Source of the DNA: Acephala macrosclerotiorum
Lineage: Eukaryota > Ascomycota > Leotiomycetes > Helotiales > Mollisiaceae
NCBI GenBank assembly: GCA_014904845.1
Contig: MU119235.1
Coordinates: 192,138-256,137 of the forward strand
Direction of reading: 5' to 3'
DNA length: 64,000 nucleotides
The position numbers and the translations under genes are program-made. The notes below the pieces were generated by a model that saw only the letters and a program-made list of their open reading frames with translations, was not told the DNA's origin and did no database searches. Positions 12,219-24,429 of the stretch are shown here, piece after piece (position 1 is the stretch's first letter; each line of letters begins with the position of its first letter).

Positions 12219-13020
12219 ACCTCGCGACGCCCGAGAAAAATTGGCTGATGCGTCGCCTCGTGGCGGAAAGGCAAAAGTTGCTAGACTATAGATAGACGTA
12301 TGCAGAGGAAGACAAGCATTTCGAGCTACAGTATGAATTTATCAATCAGTGAGGTGATAGAGTTCCCTTTTTTTTTTGTGAGGGAGAGGGTCAATTTAGA
12401 AGGGGATTTGACCGCACACCAGGTTGAGTTTAGTTTTCGCTGTAAGCGCCCAAGCGAAGGCGCTCACTATTTTAAAGTCTCGGGACCAAAGGGACATCAA
12501 CCTCTTACCATTATTTCTGCCTCATCAAACCGTACGAGAGAACGTTTCGACCCCATCGCTCAGCTGCATCCCGAATCTGACTGGTGGAACGGCTCGAATT
12601 TTAACTTCATGAATCCTCGCGTGCTGCATTGCTTGTTCGCGGGATTTGTTTCTCTAGAGGTGTTTCAGTTTGTTTATGAGCTTTAATAATCATGAAACAA
12701 CCCAAAGCTAAAGAAACGGAATAACTTCCTATATTCCTCAGTGTTTGTTCCAACAGTTGTTCCTCCTGAGTACCGGCATCGAGCGATGTCGGTGAGAAAC
12801 GCGTGTCCTCAATAATACTTGGTTTCTTTAAAGCAATCGAATGTCCCAAGATGTCTGGGATATTGGCTATCATTCTTGCAGTTGTTCGCAGAGTTACATT
12901 CTTTTCTTGTGTTGCATCTAGGCAGTGCCTATTCATTCAAATATACAGATACATTCATTTGCTTTAGCACATTGCACTACACTCATTCATTATGCATGCA
13001 ACGCTCGCCAGTTTGAGCTA
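12219..13020. other. Intergenic, no supported gene
   Basis: About 800 bases without a gene I can support. A 128-codon open frame at 12,300-12,686 has no recognisable motif and a homopolymer-like FPFFF stretch, so I leave it out. Near 12,990 there are ATG codons that could once have started the broken secreted-protein gene downstream, but in other frames. Confidence 0.4.
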
Positions 13021-14088
13021 TCAGCATCCACGACCTCATCAACGTTCGTCAAGCGTGATTCTTAGAGCCCTGCCTTCAGCTTAGGACCTGCAAAGCAGGA
13101 GACTATCAGCACCACAACCACCATCTACCCAGGTCAGATGCCCTCGGATCAGGCCGGATACCTTTTCGTCTGGCTCGGCATCTCCAATGGCACCGGCGAC
13201 TTGATTCAGAGCATCATCGGACCGTGCCCAGCCGGCCAAAGCGAATGCAGTGGATCGGTCGCTGATTCCACCCGGTGCATCTCCTCCGAAGTCTACGGCC
13301 TTGCCTCCAATAGATATCCCAACCAATGGGTTGGATCACTGACCACTGCCGACACCAACTACGCGAATGGCATCAAGCTTAACTACACTCTCATCGACAA
13401 ATCGAGCTACCTCTAGCTCCAGACCATAGAGGGTGCCGTCACAGGCGAGCTTCTCTCATCCTTCAACAAGACCTCAGGACCCATGCTTGGATGGGGAACA
13501 GCAATCGAGTGCAACGACTACATTGGTGTCAGCTGCACCAGCACCATCGCTGAGCAATACTACGTCAATTCTACCATCATCCTCGAGAATACCGATGACA
13601 CCTTCGTCGACACCTTGGGTGTGTCTTCTGGTGCAACTCATACCGATATGGTGACTGCCGACAACGGGAAGACCTGGGCTGTCTCCAAGATCATGATTCC
13701 AGTTATAGAAAGCTCGAGTTTATCTTCTCCATCTTCCGTCGATGCCAATGTTACTGTTGCTTCATCTACCTCGGCTGACGTCCTTTCTGCTGCTACCTCC
13801 ACACTCCAGCTGTCGTCACCTCTGCTGTTTCCTCTGCAAATTTTGTTGTTCCATCAGCCATCACTACTTCTAAGTCTAAACGCCACGGTGCTAGATCTGC
13901 TCAAGCAACTGGCTCTTTTGGTTATGGCGCGGGCCCCGCTCAGCAATCTGGCAGCTTCGGTTCTTTTGGTTCGGGGCTCCGCTCGACCGTCTGGACAATT
14001 TGGTTTTGGAGCGGGTTCTGCTCGACCGTCTGGTTCCTTTCGCCAAGGAGGCGGGAAGTGGAGTAGGTTCGTTGGCCGTCGTGCCTAA
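13021..14088 (+). pseudogene. Broken Ser/Thr-rich secreted protein gene
   Basis: A once-continuous protein can be followed through several lesions. Frame 1 carries in-frame TAG codons at 13063-13065 and 13414-13416, with clear coding sequence either side (TSSTFVKRDS before the first; QETISTTTTIYPGQMPSDQ after it). Near 13,805 the sense shifts by one base into a frame reading SKSKRHGARSAQATG. Near 13,970 it shifts back to GSARPSGQFGFGAGSARPS and ends in QGGGKWSRFVGRRA. The protein has N-glycosylation-type sites, a Ser/Thr-rich stalk and Gly/Ala/Ser/Phe tail repeats, suggesting an extracellular protein. No matching signal peptide remains in frame. At least two nonsense codons and two frameshifts make this non-functional as read; sequencing error is a less likely alternative. 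Confidence 0.75.
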
Positions 14089-14125
14089 ATGTAAAGTGAA
14101 CTATTGATCAGTGGAGGGTATTGAT

Positions 14126-14192
14126 GTGCTGAGTTTTTGATTCTTGTGTATACGTTCTTGCATCCCACTTGGTCGGACTCAAATTGAAATCT
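14126..14192 (+). repeat. Duplicated 65-bp segment, copy 1
   Basis: The segment starting TGCTGAGTTTTTGATTCTTG recurs at 18,309-18,372 in the same orientation, with differences that are largely G-to-A and C-to-T in the copy. It lies just downstream of the broken secreted-protein gene. It may be a remnant of a larger duplication. Confidence 0.6.
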
Positions 14193-14779
14193 TGATTTCC
14201 AGAGGGCACGTGACAAATTACCGAAACTTCCGAGCGTCTCTTTGAAAGTGTCAGTGACCTCAGTGTACCCTGCATTAATCCCGCATTCTCTTTTCGCTTT
14301 AATTCAAGTAGTTTGCTACATATCCGTTCCTCGCGCTCAATTGTCCTATCATGTTTTGGTCTAACTAAAGTAGTTCAATGCAGCGTCCTAAATTGAACAC
14401 AATAGAGCTTGTCTGGCAACAGGAAGTCCAATCTATCCTCGCTTCTCCAGAAATCGGGCATGTATCGAAAGCAGTGTCGTTGGCGATTGCGCTTTTGCTG
14501 TCAAGAATTGAGAACAAGGAGTCCACGATGTCGAAACGACCTTCCTCATTTGGCGCAATCTTCGGGTAACAGCCACAAGCGTTTCGGAAGCGGCGCGTAT
14601 ATTGGTTTGCGTCTCATGCTACCAAAGCCAACAACCAAGGGTCGCTGATTGGCTAACGACCAGGCTAAGCCCCTGAAGAGTGCCTTAACCTTCAACCCGG
14701 ATTCTTTCGACATTATTCTCCTCGTAATTTGATCTCATCCGAGCGTTTGTTCTATCTTTCAAATCGTAAACAGAAAAGC
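14193..14779. other. Intergenic, upstream of unknown gene
   Basis: No supported gene. Two short frames around 14,378-14,648 show no family features. The last 100 bases are pyrimidine-rich, ending in CTATCTTTCAAATCG before the ATG at 14,780, consistent with a fungal 5' leader. Confidence 0.35.
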
Positions 14780-17371
14780 ATGGCTTCTTCCTCTAGCTCT
14801 CCCGCCGAAAATGACGAGAAAGTTTGGGATGGTCTACCTGATCACGTGGCAGCCGTGGGGAAAGGCCTGCTGAACTTCCGCAGCTTTGTTGTAGTGGATA
14901 CCCCGGATGGCAGCAGCTCTAACAAAACCCTTTTCCTTGATGTCCCACTCACCGCGTACAAAACTCCCGCCAGGAAAGCATCACACCTCGCCAGAGACAA
15001 AGAATTCGTCGAAAGCGCCAGCGAGTTGTCCCGCGGGGCACTAATGCTTGAAACAAAGAGCGATGCTGAGTGCGGTCAGTGGGCAAACTTGTATGAGAAA
15101 GCAATAGGAAGCCAAATGGATGAGTTTGATGGCTCCATGTAAGTGGGAATCGGAAAATTCGACCAAGTTACGATAACACCACTAATCACATTGTAGTATC
15201 GGCCAAGTAAATACTGTTGGGCTGTGAGAACGTCTACAAAACAACATTACTTGAACAGCCGCTGACACAGAATAGCTCAAGATTTGAGAAGCGGCTTGGA
15301 CATTCACCTTCATCTACAGTACCCGATCACAATTTTGAGTCTGATCTATACCTCGGATTTCAAACTTACAGCCCTGAAAACCTGGCATCTGCACCTTTCG
15401 GAGACGAGATATCTTCGAAAACTTTCGCAGAATCTACCCTCAGCCGTCTTATAGATCGAGGCCTTCATAGCAGACCAGATTTTTGTCTTGCGGAGAATCT
15501 AACCGAAATGAAGCTAGATAGCCAGAATCGAAAACACCAAGCGCTCTGCTTTCCATGGTGTATGATCCATGTGGACGGCGTTGGGGTGGTGGAAGCAGGC
15601 ATGAAAAATGATGAAAGAGAACTCGAGTTGCTTGCAAGAGCATCGAGTGCAGCCACGGCTGTCTTGTCAATGTTTGAGACGTTGGCAAGATATGCAGACA
15701 TGAAGCAAGACGACCAGCATATTCCCCCTGTTGTCACTATCACCGCTGAAGGTGCCAATGTAACCGTTTGGCTAGCTTACTTTGAAGTTGTTGATGAAAG
15801 ACGCCGGGACCACGTAAGCATATGAATACATACAAGTTACGAGCCGGAGAACCGTCTAACATGTCAACAGAACATTCAACCTATTTGGAATGGTGACATT
15901 GCCAAAGCTTGGGACGCCCTTCAATTCTGTCGCATCATGGACAATATTCTTTTCTGGGCTCAGAATATCCTTAGACCTAAGGTGGCGCATTACATTCAAC
16001 TGTGGATGCTACGGCATTACCCCGAATTTCCCAATCTTCACTCTAGGCTCGAACATGATAGAGAGACGGCAGAGCTCGTGTACCGTATTCAAGACCGTCT
16101 GAATGCTCTGGGTATATCGCCCACTACCCATCTGCCCGAGCTCATTCAACAAGCGGTGATATTCAAAGAGGTCATGAGACTAAATCTGGAGCCAACGAAC
16201 CTCGCATCAAACCAAGCTGCATATCCTTGCTCTGAGGAAGCGCTTTCTCGTCCTCAACATGGTTCTCAAGCGAAGCCTCTGATCTCAGAACCGGTGTCCC
16301 CTGGCATAGACAAAGGCAAGGGAAAAGCACGAGAAGAAGATGGGAGCGATAAATCGGGCACGGCAGACAACGGCAACGTGGAACAACACTCGGCAGTAAA
16401 AAATGTGCCCACCCTCACGGAACTGTCAATCAGGCCCAAAGGGGTTGCAGGTGAATTGTCAAAGGCTTCCGAGGGAGGAAATGGTGAGCCTACTCCGACG
16501 ATCCTCGAACTCCGCAACAATAACCACTCTCTAATTTCATCCTCTAGCTATGGAAAACACAAAGCAGCAAAGCAGCATACCTATGCCGATACCTCCATCA
16601 AAACCGACATCCGCCTGGTGCGTTGATGGTACGGCTGAGACTCCATTCTCATTTCGGTACAAATTGGAGACATCAGACTTCGAATTTCGAGATAACTTCT
16701 TCACTGCGCACTTTCGCAGACAAAAATCGGGGAAACACCCAAAAGCAAGCCGTTCCCGACTAGGATCATCTCTCGAAGCACCTCTTCCGTTCCTCTTGCT
16801 GCGGACCCGCGCCGCCGATTACCTAGACGTAAGATCTCAAGGTTTTGGAGACCATTCCAACGATCCAAGACCTCCCAGGCCGAACGAACAGATTATTAAT
16901 CCAAAGACTCCGGATGTGATCGACAGTACCTCCTCAACACCAAATCCTTTCACAGCCACGAGCTTTGAGCTGAGCTTCCCCGTCGAGACCTGGTGGGTCA
17001 CCACCACGACTGAGCGCAACTTGTCGACATCGACAATCTCGCTAGAAGCGGGATTGGGATCAAGCAGAGTGAGTAATCTCGTCACGTTCACGATACCGAA
17101 AGACAGCACCAGGGCAAGAATAGACGATTTCAATGACCGATTGCCCAGAGCCGATCCACCCAAGAGATCCAGGTCTGAGTCTCAACCAAGAGTCAAGCTC
17201 GAGACAAAGCCAGAAACGGTACGAACGCCAGGTGGAAAGTTAAAAATTCCATTTAAAGACAAGTTCATTCCAGTGAAACTCCCACATGCGACTGCGGAGA
17301 ATAAGCAAAGTGTTCATATTTCCATGAACGAAGATGGAACTCTTTGCGAGACTACCATTTTTCTGGATTAG
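14780..17371 (+). CDS. Hypothetical fungal protein, five exons with micro-exon
   Basis: Exon model: 14780-15138, 15197-15206, 15259-15813, 15871-16483, 16548-17371; 2,361 nt, 786 residues, with all phases agreeing. The 10-nt second exon is required because reading into the following GTAAAT donor gives a stop, while skipping the exon breaks the frame. Residues about 125-310 contain FPWCMIHVDGVGVVEAG followed by an alternating helical region and a VTVWLAYFE strand. This resembles fungal proteins with a PWxxxExK-type restriction-nuclease-like core, but the acidic and lysine residues are not clearly kept. The C-terminal 350 residues are disordered, Ser/Pro/Lys-rich. No signal peptide or membrane helix is seen. 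Function unknown. Confidence 0.75.
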
Positions 17372-18707
17372 ACAATGCCGATATCTTATTGGCGATGGAG
17401 GTTTTAACTAGTGCCTTGACTATGTTGAAGAGTAGCTGAGGGGCTTCTGGCATGTAAACTAAGATTTGGGTTCGGAAGGTTCTGCACTTTTCGCAAGTCA
17501 ATTGTTGATTTAGGAGCCTTTGGGTGTTGGTCTTAACTTGGCCACTAATGTGTATAAGGGAGGCTATGCATGGACAGATGTTGGTATCATGCTGGAAAGA
17601 ACCAAGAGCAATTATAACCAGATACTAGAAAATGCCATCGACGTTTACGCTTTGTTGGTTTAGGATGACCATTTCGAGCAATTATAAGAATTGGGGCCAT
17701 AACTTGTAAGCTCTTTTAAACGAGAATATTATATTTTCGGAATTTTATATCTTTTTCAAATTTAAAAATATTAAATAAAATTTATATCATAATTATAAAA
17801 TATAATATTATTTTATAATAAAATACTTTTATTTTAATCCAAAACTCGTTATTATATAAAATACTATTCTATTTCAATAATGGGTTTCCCGAACGCCACC
17901 AGTCAAGCTAGGCCTAGTCAGTGCAACGTAGACATGCAGTCGTGGTGGCATTGTTACCCTCCTCGGCGTCGAGCAATGGGAACCAACGTGATCCAGCTTT
18001 GCAAAGGTAGCGGAAGAATGTCTGGTGTGATAATCCGACAGCGCCATTGTCGAAAACCAAAAGATCCCCAGTGAATGTAGCTAATGCCGCTTGTAGATCA
18101 ATAATTTATTCTTCTGATACTTCGATCGTGTTTTGCTTTTCATTGATAGCCAAAGCGAAAGCGAGGGCATCAAGCTGCAGGGGCCTCAACGCAAAGTCAA
18201 TGAAATAGAGTACCCGAGCAATAAATTCTTGGTCCATTGATGGAATTCTTCTGAGGATGATATGGTATAGAGGATGCAGCTTCAGCGGTAAGCTCCGAAG
18301 TTTTAATGTGCTGAGTTTTTAATTCTTGTATATACATTCTTGCATTCGAATTTGCTAGGACTACAATTGAAGACTGTCTGCTTCTGGGCAGAAGTCCCTA
18401 CACTTCAGAGCATTTCCTTTCAAATCCGCACTTGATACTATCAACCTGTATTACCCCTCCTTGCTTCTTCTTCGCAAGCGCTGTCGTACACACATCATTG
18501 GGCACAGCAGCCTCCAAAGTCCAAGAAGCCAGTGGACTTCAAGAGAAGGTTAAGATCGACGAAACATGTCCCTTAACCGGGAGGATATTTGGAACTTGGG
18601 AATGACGTCGTTCCTTGGATGTACGCGATCATCCTTCATCCACAGGACAATAATATTCTCATCCCAATATAAATGGTGATGTAGACACATTTGAAGCCTG
18701 TTCTACA
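17372..18707. other. Intergenic with AT-rich patch
   Basis: No supported gene in 1.3 kb. Bases about 17,705-17,880 are almost pure A/T with TATAATATTA-like strings, consistent with a RIP-degraded insertion whose ends I cannot define. A 64-codon frame at 17,880 is likely chance. Confidence 0.45.
18309..18372 (+). repeat. Duplicated 65-bp segment, copy 2
   Basis: Second copy of the segment at 14,126-14,192, starting TGCTGAGTTTTTAATTCTTG. Over the first 45 bases the differences are transitions (G to A three times, C to T). This matches RIP acting on this copy. Confidence 0.6.
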
Positions 18708-21700
18708 CTACCAAATTGGTAGCGTAAGAACCTTATCCATATGTCGAGCTAGATCGCGATGCGGGCCTTGAAAATTCCCATCATTGTAAAGAAGCTGGAC
18801 ATCGAGTTGGGCTGCATTTGCAATTACCTGCAAGAGGTCTGCCGGCTCCCGAGCACGGGTGCTAGCATCACAGTTAGCTTTACCTTCGAGCGTGAGAAAA
18901 GGCAAAAACGTACGATATATCAAGTGGAGCCGTGACTTCGCCTGTTCGTATGGACCTAATGATCTGATCCTGGATTGCTTCCTTCGCACGATTGCGGTAC
19001 TGGTGACACAAAAATGAAACAGGATTGTTAATTCCTAGTGTGGTTCTGTAAACTATTTCGGCCCACTCGAAACATACTTCTGCTAGATGCAGGTTTTGGT
19101 TTCTTGAATATGTAACCCCAAGATTCCTCATGCTGTTAGCTGAGCACGGATGCGAGGTGCCATACATGAGGAGAAATCCTTTGAGCACAAAATTTTGTAT
19201 CACTAATGTGGTTGTTTGGCCAAGGCGCCCTGTCGCTAGGGCTAGATTCTCCAAGCATGTTAAGATTTCATAATCGCAGTTTCCTTGTTTCTGAAGCAAA
19301 CTCTTCAAGACAGGTATGTAAATTGAAATTGCCTCGTTGAATTGCCCTTGCATATGAAGTTCTTGGGCTTCGTCATGGACGTTCAGGACGTTGTTCATAA
19401 AGTTTGATAAGGACAGGATCGCGTCTTGTTTCCGCAGTCTCGCGGCTTCCAATTTTTGCCGCTGCCTCCTGGCTTCCTCTTCTTGCAGGCCTGTGGCCTT
19501 CTCTTGCTGCAGACTCAGCTGGGCTTCTTTCAAATTCAGCATGAATTTGACGCTGAGGTGGTGGTGCATCTCCTCCATACTTCCCCTGCAGTCCTCCAAA
19601 ACAGACTCATAGATGGCGATAGCATCCTGGTACTGACCGTTTCGGGCCATATTCTGCGCAATTTGGTGCTTTTCTTCGATCGGATGTAGATCTCGCATTT
19701 CAGCTCCCCATATCTTCTTCGTGATGGTATTGTTTGGAAGTTGCTTTTCCGTGTTCTTATAGGCTTTGGCATTCCATTCAGGACTGAGGGGAGAGGCTAT
19801 GATGCTCGCAAAATCAAAAGTACCTGCTGACTGAACTGATGCTCGCCTCGTGCTCAATGTATTCCTAGTATTTAGGAGATCTTCTCGGAGCTTGATAAGC
19901 AATCTAGAAACTTGATCGTCTTGCGACACCGATGGAAGATGTCTGATTAGACTACAGTCAAGGATGTTAAGTCGAGCTTGCAACGGCCAACCAGACCTGG
20001 AGTGCATCGCTAGATCTCCAAAAGAAGCTAGAACCCTAAGCACAGGCATATTGTACCGTTCTATTGCATCGCAAAGCTCGTCAAATGTATGCGCGCCTGA
20101 TTCTATCAAACGGTGCACAATGTCTAGTCTTCGCGGGTCCCGATCATCCTTGGCAGCTGCCACAACTGCTTCATGAAAAATTCTTGATGTTGCAGAATGG
20201 TTTCTGACACATATAGAAACCATCAGGTGGCATACAATGATCTTGACTACTGTCAAATGCCCTTCCTTGACAGCCCATTCCAACGGTAGGACCTTTTCAC
20301 CTCTGGGTGGTCTTTCATGCGGGGGATTTCTTTTGCCGGGCTCCTTCGTCGTCATGTTAGAATGTAGGAAGACCCCAAGCGGAAAATAGTAGACCACAGA
20401 AGTCTCTATAGCTGCTTTGGGGGCCCACCGATGATTAGCAATATAGAACCAGGCCCAGAAACGGAGGGTCCTGGTATCGCACAACTGCCAGGCCATTTGT
20501 CCCACTTCTGCGGAAATTTTCGGGTTACTCAAGTAAAGATGCAGTTGCCAGTAACTTGCAGCGTAGCGGGAAAACGGATGTAGCGAGCAGAAGTGGTTTT
20601 TCGTCATGTTGTCGCTCCACGGATTGTCGCCAAACTCCTCGGGAAGAAATTCGAAGTCGGAGAAGTAAAGGTAGTGGACACAGGCATCTCCGAGCGTACT
20701 GTGAGCAGTACTTAAATTGATAGAGTGCCAAAATTGTCCAAGTGAAACTTGCGGGTTCTCCTTCGCAAGCTCCTGCTGTAATAAGAAGCTTCTTGCTGTT
20801 TGATGTACAAGATAAACATTACCACTCTTACACCTGATAAAATGTCCGCAGAGTTGTCTAATGTAGTTCTCAGGAGAACGGTGCAAGTTTGGCTTGAGAT
20901 CGGCAGCAGACTTTTGGTCGCTTCGTACAGATACAGCATAATCGAGCTCAAGCACGGTCATTGGCCTGCTTGCTGCAACAATGACCTGCAGAAGACGTCT
21001 CGCCTGTGCTTCTAATGTGGAGGTCTTGGTACAACGCGTCAAGAACCTAGCATATAAGGACTCGATCCGCTTATCGTCGAGTACAGACAACAGTTCGTTC
21101 TGTGACGCCCCATCGATTGTCGCCTCTTGCAGCAGGTTCATGATCAGCGAAACCCAAAGGAATGTTTGATCTGCGCTTGCTGATAATTTGGAATAGAGTA
21201 CTTTTTGAGTCGTAGTGTCTATGAGATCTTGCTCAACCAGCTCCTTCAGGTTGTGCTCAATAACAAGTTTCACATCATGCTCCGTATCTTCCGATTCGAT
21301 CTCGAGTCCCAGCCCCGGACCTGGAATCTGGTCTTCGAGATTACTTCGAAGACGTATAGTCGGTAGCTTGTTGAACGAGGTCTTGATGAAATTGTCAGGT
21401 CGACTAGAAACGATGACTTTGATAAACGGACCGCGATCCAGGGATGTCTCGTTGAAGTAACTGACAAGATTGTTGATCAATGACCGTCTAGAATCCTCCT
21501 TGCATTCGTCGAGGCCGTCAAGTATACAAAATATGTTGTCTCCAGTCTCATTATGCCAAAGGCTTTTGAAGGCTTCCCAAAGACAACTGAATTGGTCGAA
21601 CAAAGCAGTTCCCTTGATACGGTACGCTTTGATGATGGCCTTTGGAAGGGTTGGTCTCTCGATAAGGCACTGATGTAGCAGTGCTCTCAGAGCAAAGAGA

Positions 21701-23341
21701 GCGCTTGATTGAACCGAATTATCATCCTTGAAAAAGAAGAAGCAGACCTGGCCTTTCAGCTGATGCTGGGAAGAGGCGTGGCTCAGCGTATCAATCAAGA
21801 ATGATGCCAGTACAGATTTCCCACAACCAGCATCGGCGGAAAGGTGCAAGAGATTTGAGGATGGAGCATTGAGCCAGTGCAAGTATTTTGGATTATTCAA
21901 GATCCACCTGCAGGTTCCTGGGACAGGGTTCGGATTCCTGGTCTTGTGGGCAAGATAGTCCGTTTCATTTGAGGATGGATGTTCCTTTGATTGAAATAGG
22001 CTTTGCAATATTTTATTTCGCAATTCATATTCGGCTTTCGTTGGTTGGTGCGCATGCGTAGCTAACGTCAAACATATTAGCAGTGTGTTCTCTCAAGCCT
22101 TGGGTTTCTGCGTACGAAATGAGGTTTTCATTCAACAAGATTACAGCAAAGAGCAGATTCTCTAATCTCCCCTCGATACAGGAAAAGATGAAGTCATTCT
22201 TTGAGCCTCGCAAATCGAGCCTCCAAGTCCTGATCCGCGTCTTTCACCTTTTGCAGCCCTTCAGGTAGCAAACGACGCTCCAACTCACCAGTCTTCAAGG
22301 CGTTCTTGTATATGTCCTTGATATTGCCCTGGACCAATTCATAGTTGTCTTGGTCGTGTTCACTTGTATCAAATCGACATACATCGCCGTGGTCTGCATC
22401 AAGCTTTACAATATTTTCACGGTCTCCAGGCAGCCCGAATCGTGAACTCTCTCTAGGAACAATCTGCAAGAGACTGTCAGTTGTTGCCTTTTTGATGAAA
22501 GCCAATATGGCGTGACCCACTGTATCGCGACTTCCCCAGAATGAGAGAATATCGTATTTGAGCAGCTGGTGCCTCCAATGCTCCTGTAAGATCTCGGTGA
22601 AAATTGACCCAGATTCGAGTGTCTCTATAATGTTGTCTCCTTTCTGAAAGCCAAGGCCAAGAGCCACTTTTGCTGCAACACCACCCAAAGCGACCAGTGT
22701 CTTATTGCCGCCGTTGTGCGGAGTTCCAAAGAAGGCAATACCAGAGCTATGGACAAGTTAGCACGATGTTCTACTTCACTTGAATATGAGTGGTTGTACG
22801 TTGCAAGCTTTACAGCTGTGTATTTTGGGTTGTTATGAGCGTTGACAAGTGCTTGACGTATGAGAAGTCCACCAAGGCTGTGTCCTAACAGGAGCAGCGG
22901 CTTTGTCTCCTCTTCGTCACCCCTCTTCACACGTATTGCCTCGAGCAGCTCGTTCGCTTTGTCGACGAATGTCCCCTGGTCTTTGCCATAGACAGCGGTG
23001 GAGTCGTACTCGTAGAGGAAGATTCGGGCATCGGGTGTAGCCTTGGGCAGATCGTCTCGAAGCCATAGCCTGCCTTGCTCTGTCGCCGGTTTTCTCCATG
23101 TATTCCAGGCATGTTTCTCTGCCTTTTTGCTTCGCGGATTCAATCCATGAATCGCAATTATGCTATAGGTAATTGTTGTTAGCTTTTGGGCGTGGCACTC
23201 GAAGAGGGGAGAACCCACTCCACCTGGCTAGCCTTGTCTGATGGGGCATATAGCTCACGAAGAGGCTGCAATCGTGCGAGCTTGAGTCAGCTCATACGCT
23301 AATACTATAAGGTTATGTCTTAGGGGAGGGTACCATACCAT
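18708..23341 (-). CDS. NLR-like protein: SesB-type hydrolase, NACHT, TPR
   Basis: Minus-strand exon model: 23341-23339 (ATG only), 23265-23219, 23162-22800, 22746-22289, 22061-18914, 18861-18708; 4,173 nt, 1,390 residues, frame intact. Residues about 18-230 form an alpha/beta-hydrolase domain with IIAIHGLNP, a GHSLGG nucleophile elbow (Ser about 112) and FFGTPHNGG, as in fungal SesB/DUF676-like N-terminal domains. A linker with VPGTCRWIL leads to a NACHT ATPase: Walker A GCGKS at about 369-373 and Walker B CILDGLDEC at about 470. Later come ankyrin-like helices and at least three TPR-like units (QYQDAIAIYESVL; YGTSHPCSANSMRNLG). Fungal proteins of this architecture are STAND receptors tied to heterokaryon incompatibility and non-self response. 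The ATG-only first exon and the 227-nt fourth intron are the least certain parts. Confidence 0.8.
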
Positions 23342-24429
23342 TTCTCAGACACACTTTCGACTTCCGACAATTATTATTACGTCGTAGGAGAGCCCTCTTT
23401 CGATACCCTCCCTCATTGATCATTGAGCTGGCCGCTAGGCAGTTCAGCTGCAATCCTTCGTCCTCATAACCAATTGCCTACCTCTTCTCCTCAGCCGGGC
23501 GCGTTTGGGTTCAAGTATGGCGGTCGTAAACGCCATGAATGCAATTTGGACTGTCTCGTGGGGTCGGGCGAGGAATTGAGTCGTCATTAAGCCTACCTTT
23601 TTCGATATTCATCTTGTTTTATTAAATGGTTCCTTTCACGTACAAGTTCATGCCTTCAGATCTTGACTTCAATTCTTGAGGAAATAAGTAAGCTGTATAT
23701 GGTCGCTTTACTGCACCATGTCTTCCCCTAGTCCCATCTCAGAGGAAGGGCATGGGTTGCGAGCTCTCAGAAGTTTTAACCCTATGTTTTGAGAAATTTA
23801 ATCGTTTTTATTTTGGAGCCACCAGGGTATCGATCTGCTAAAGATACTCGAGTGTGTATTGGCCGGCCACGAGAAGACAGATCAATAAAGGTATCACTGG
23901 TTGAAGAAGCATACCAGTCAGAAGTCTCTACTACAATTCCCTTCGGAGGCACGCTGCCTGAACCAGCAGAAAGTCCTCAAATCATGGATCCCATAACCAA
24001 AAACAACCGTGCCCCCACCAATTCCACCTCCATCACTACATCCATTAAGAATGCTTCTGAACGCATTCTTGCAAGTCGTTTGCTCAATTTCTAGACCTGT
24101 TGCACACTCTGGCTACTCGATCAACGTGATTAATGCCCACAAGGGAGATATTATACCCCGCTGGCTATTCGTCCTCGATGGGATACCCGACGGGTGTATA
24201 GGGTGCTGTTGAGTCTATATCCTAAAATGGCAACACCAACCGTCATGAATGACACCGCATTGTCGTGTGCCTTTTCGGTTTTCCATGTCTCTCGGATAAT
24301 CCGTAGCTTCATTACATGATTACACTAACTTCCTACTTCGCAATCTTAAAATCTGTTGCAACAGAGACCACTAGGTCATACGTTCCACCCAAAAGGAAGA
24401 GCCCATTATGAGAACTCAGTTTATAGAAT
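23342..24429. other. Intergenic, possible decayed sequence
   Basis: About 1.1 kb between the NLR-like gene start and the Hsp70-like remnant. A 101-codon frame at 23,789-24,094 has no recognised motif and may belong to the decayed gene's vicinity. The NLR promoter should lie in the first few hundred bases. Confidence 0.35.

Noticed and set aside
12300..12686. 128-codon open frame between the dehydrogenase and the broken secreted-protein gene
   Set aside because: No domain, no splice partner, no signal peptide, and composition like intergenic DNA.
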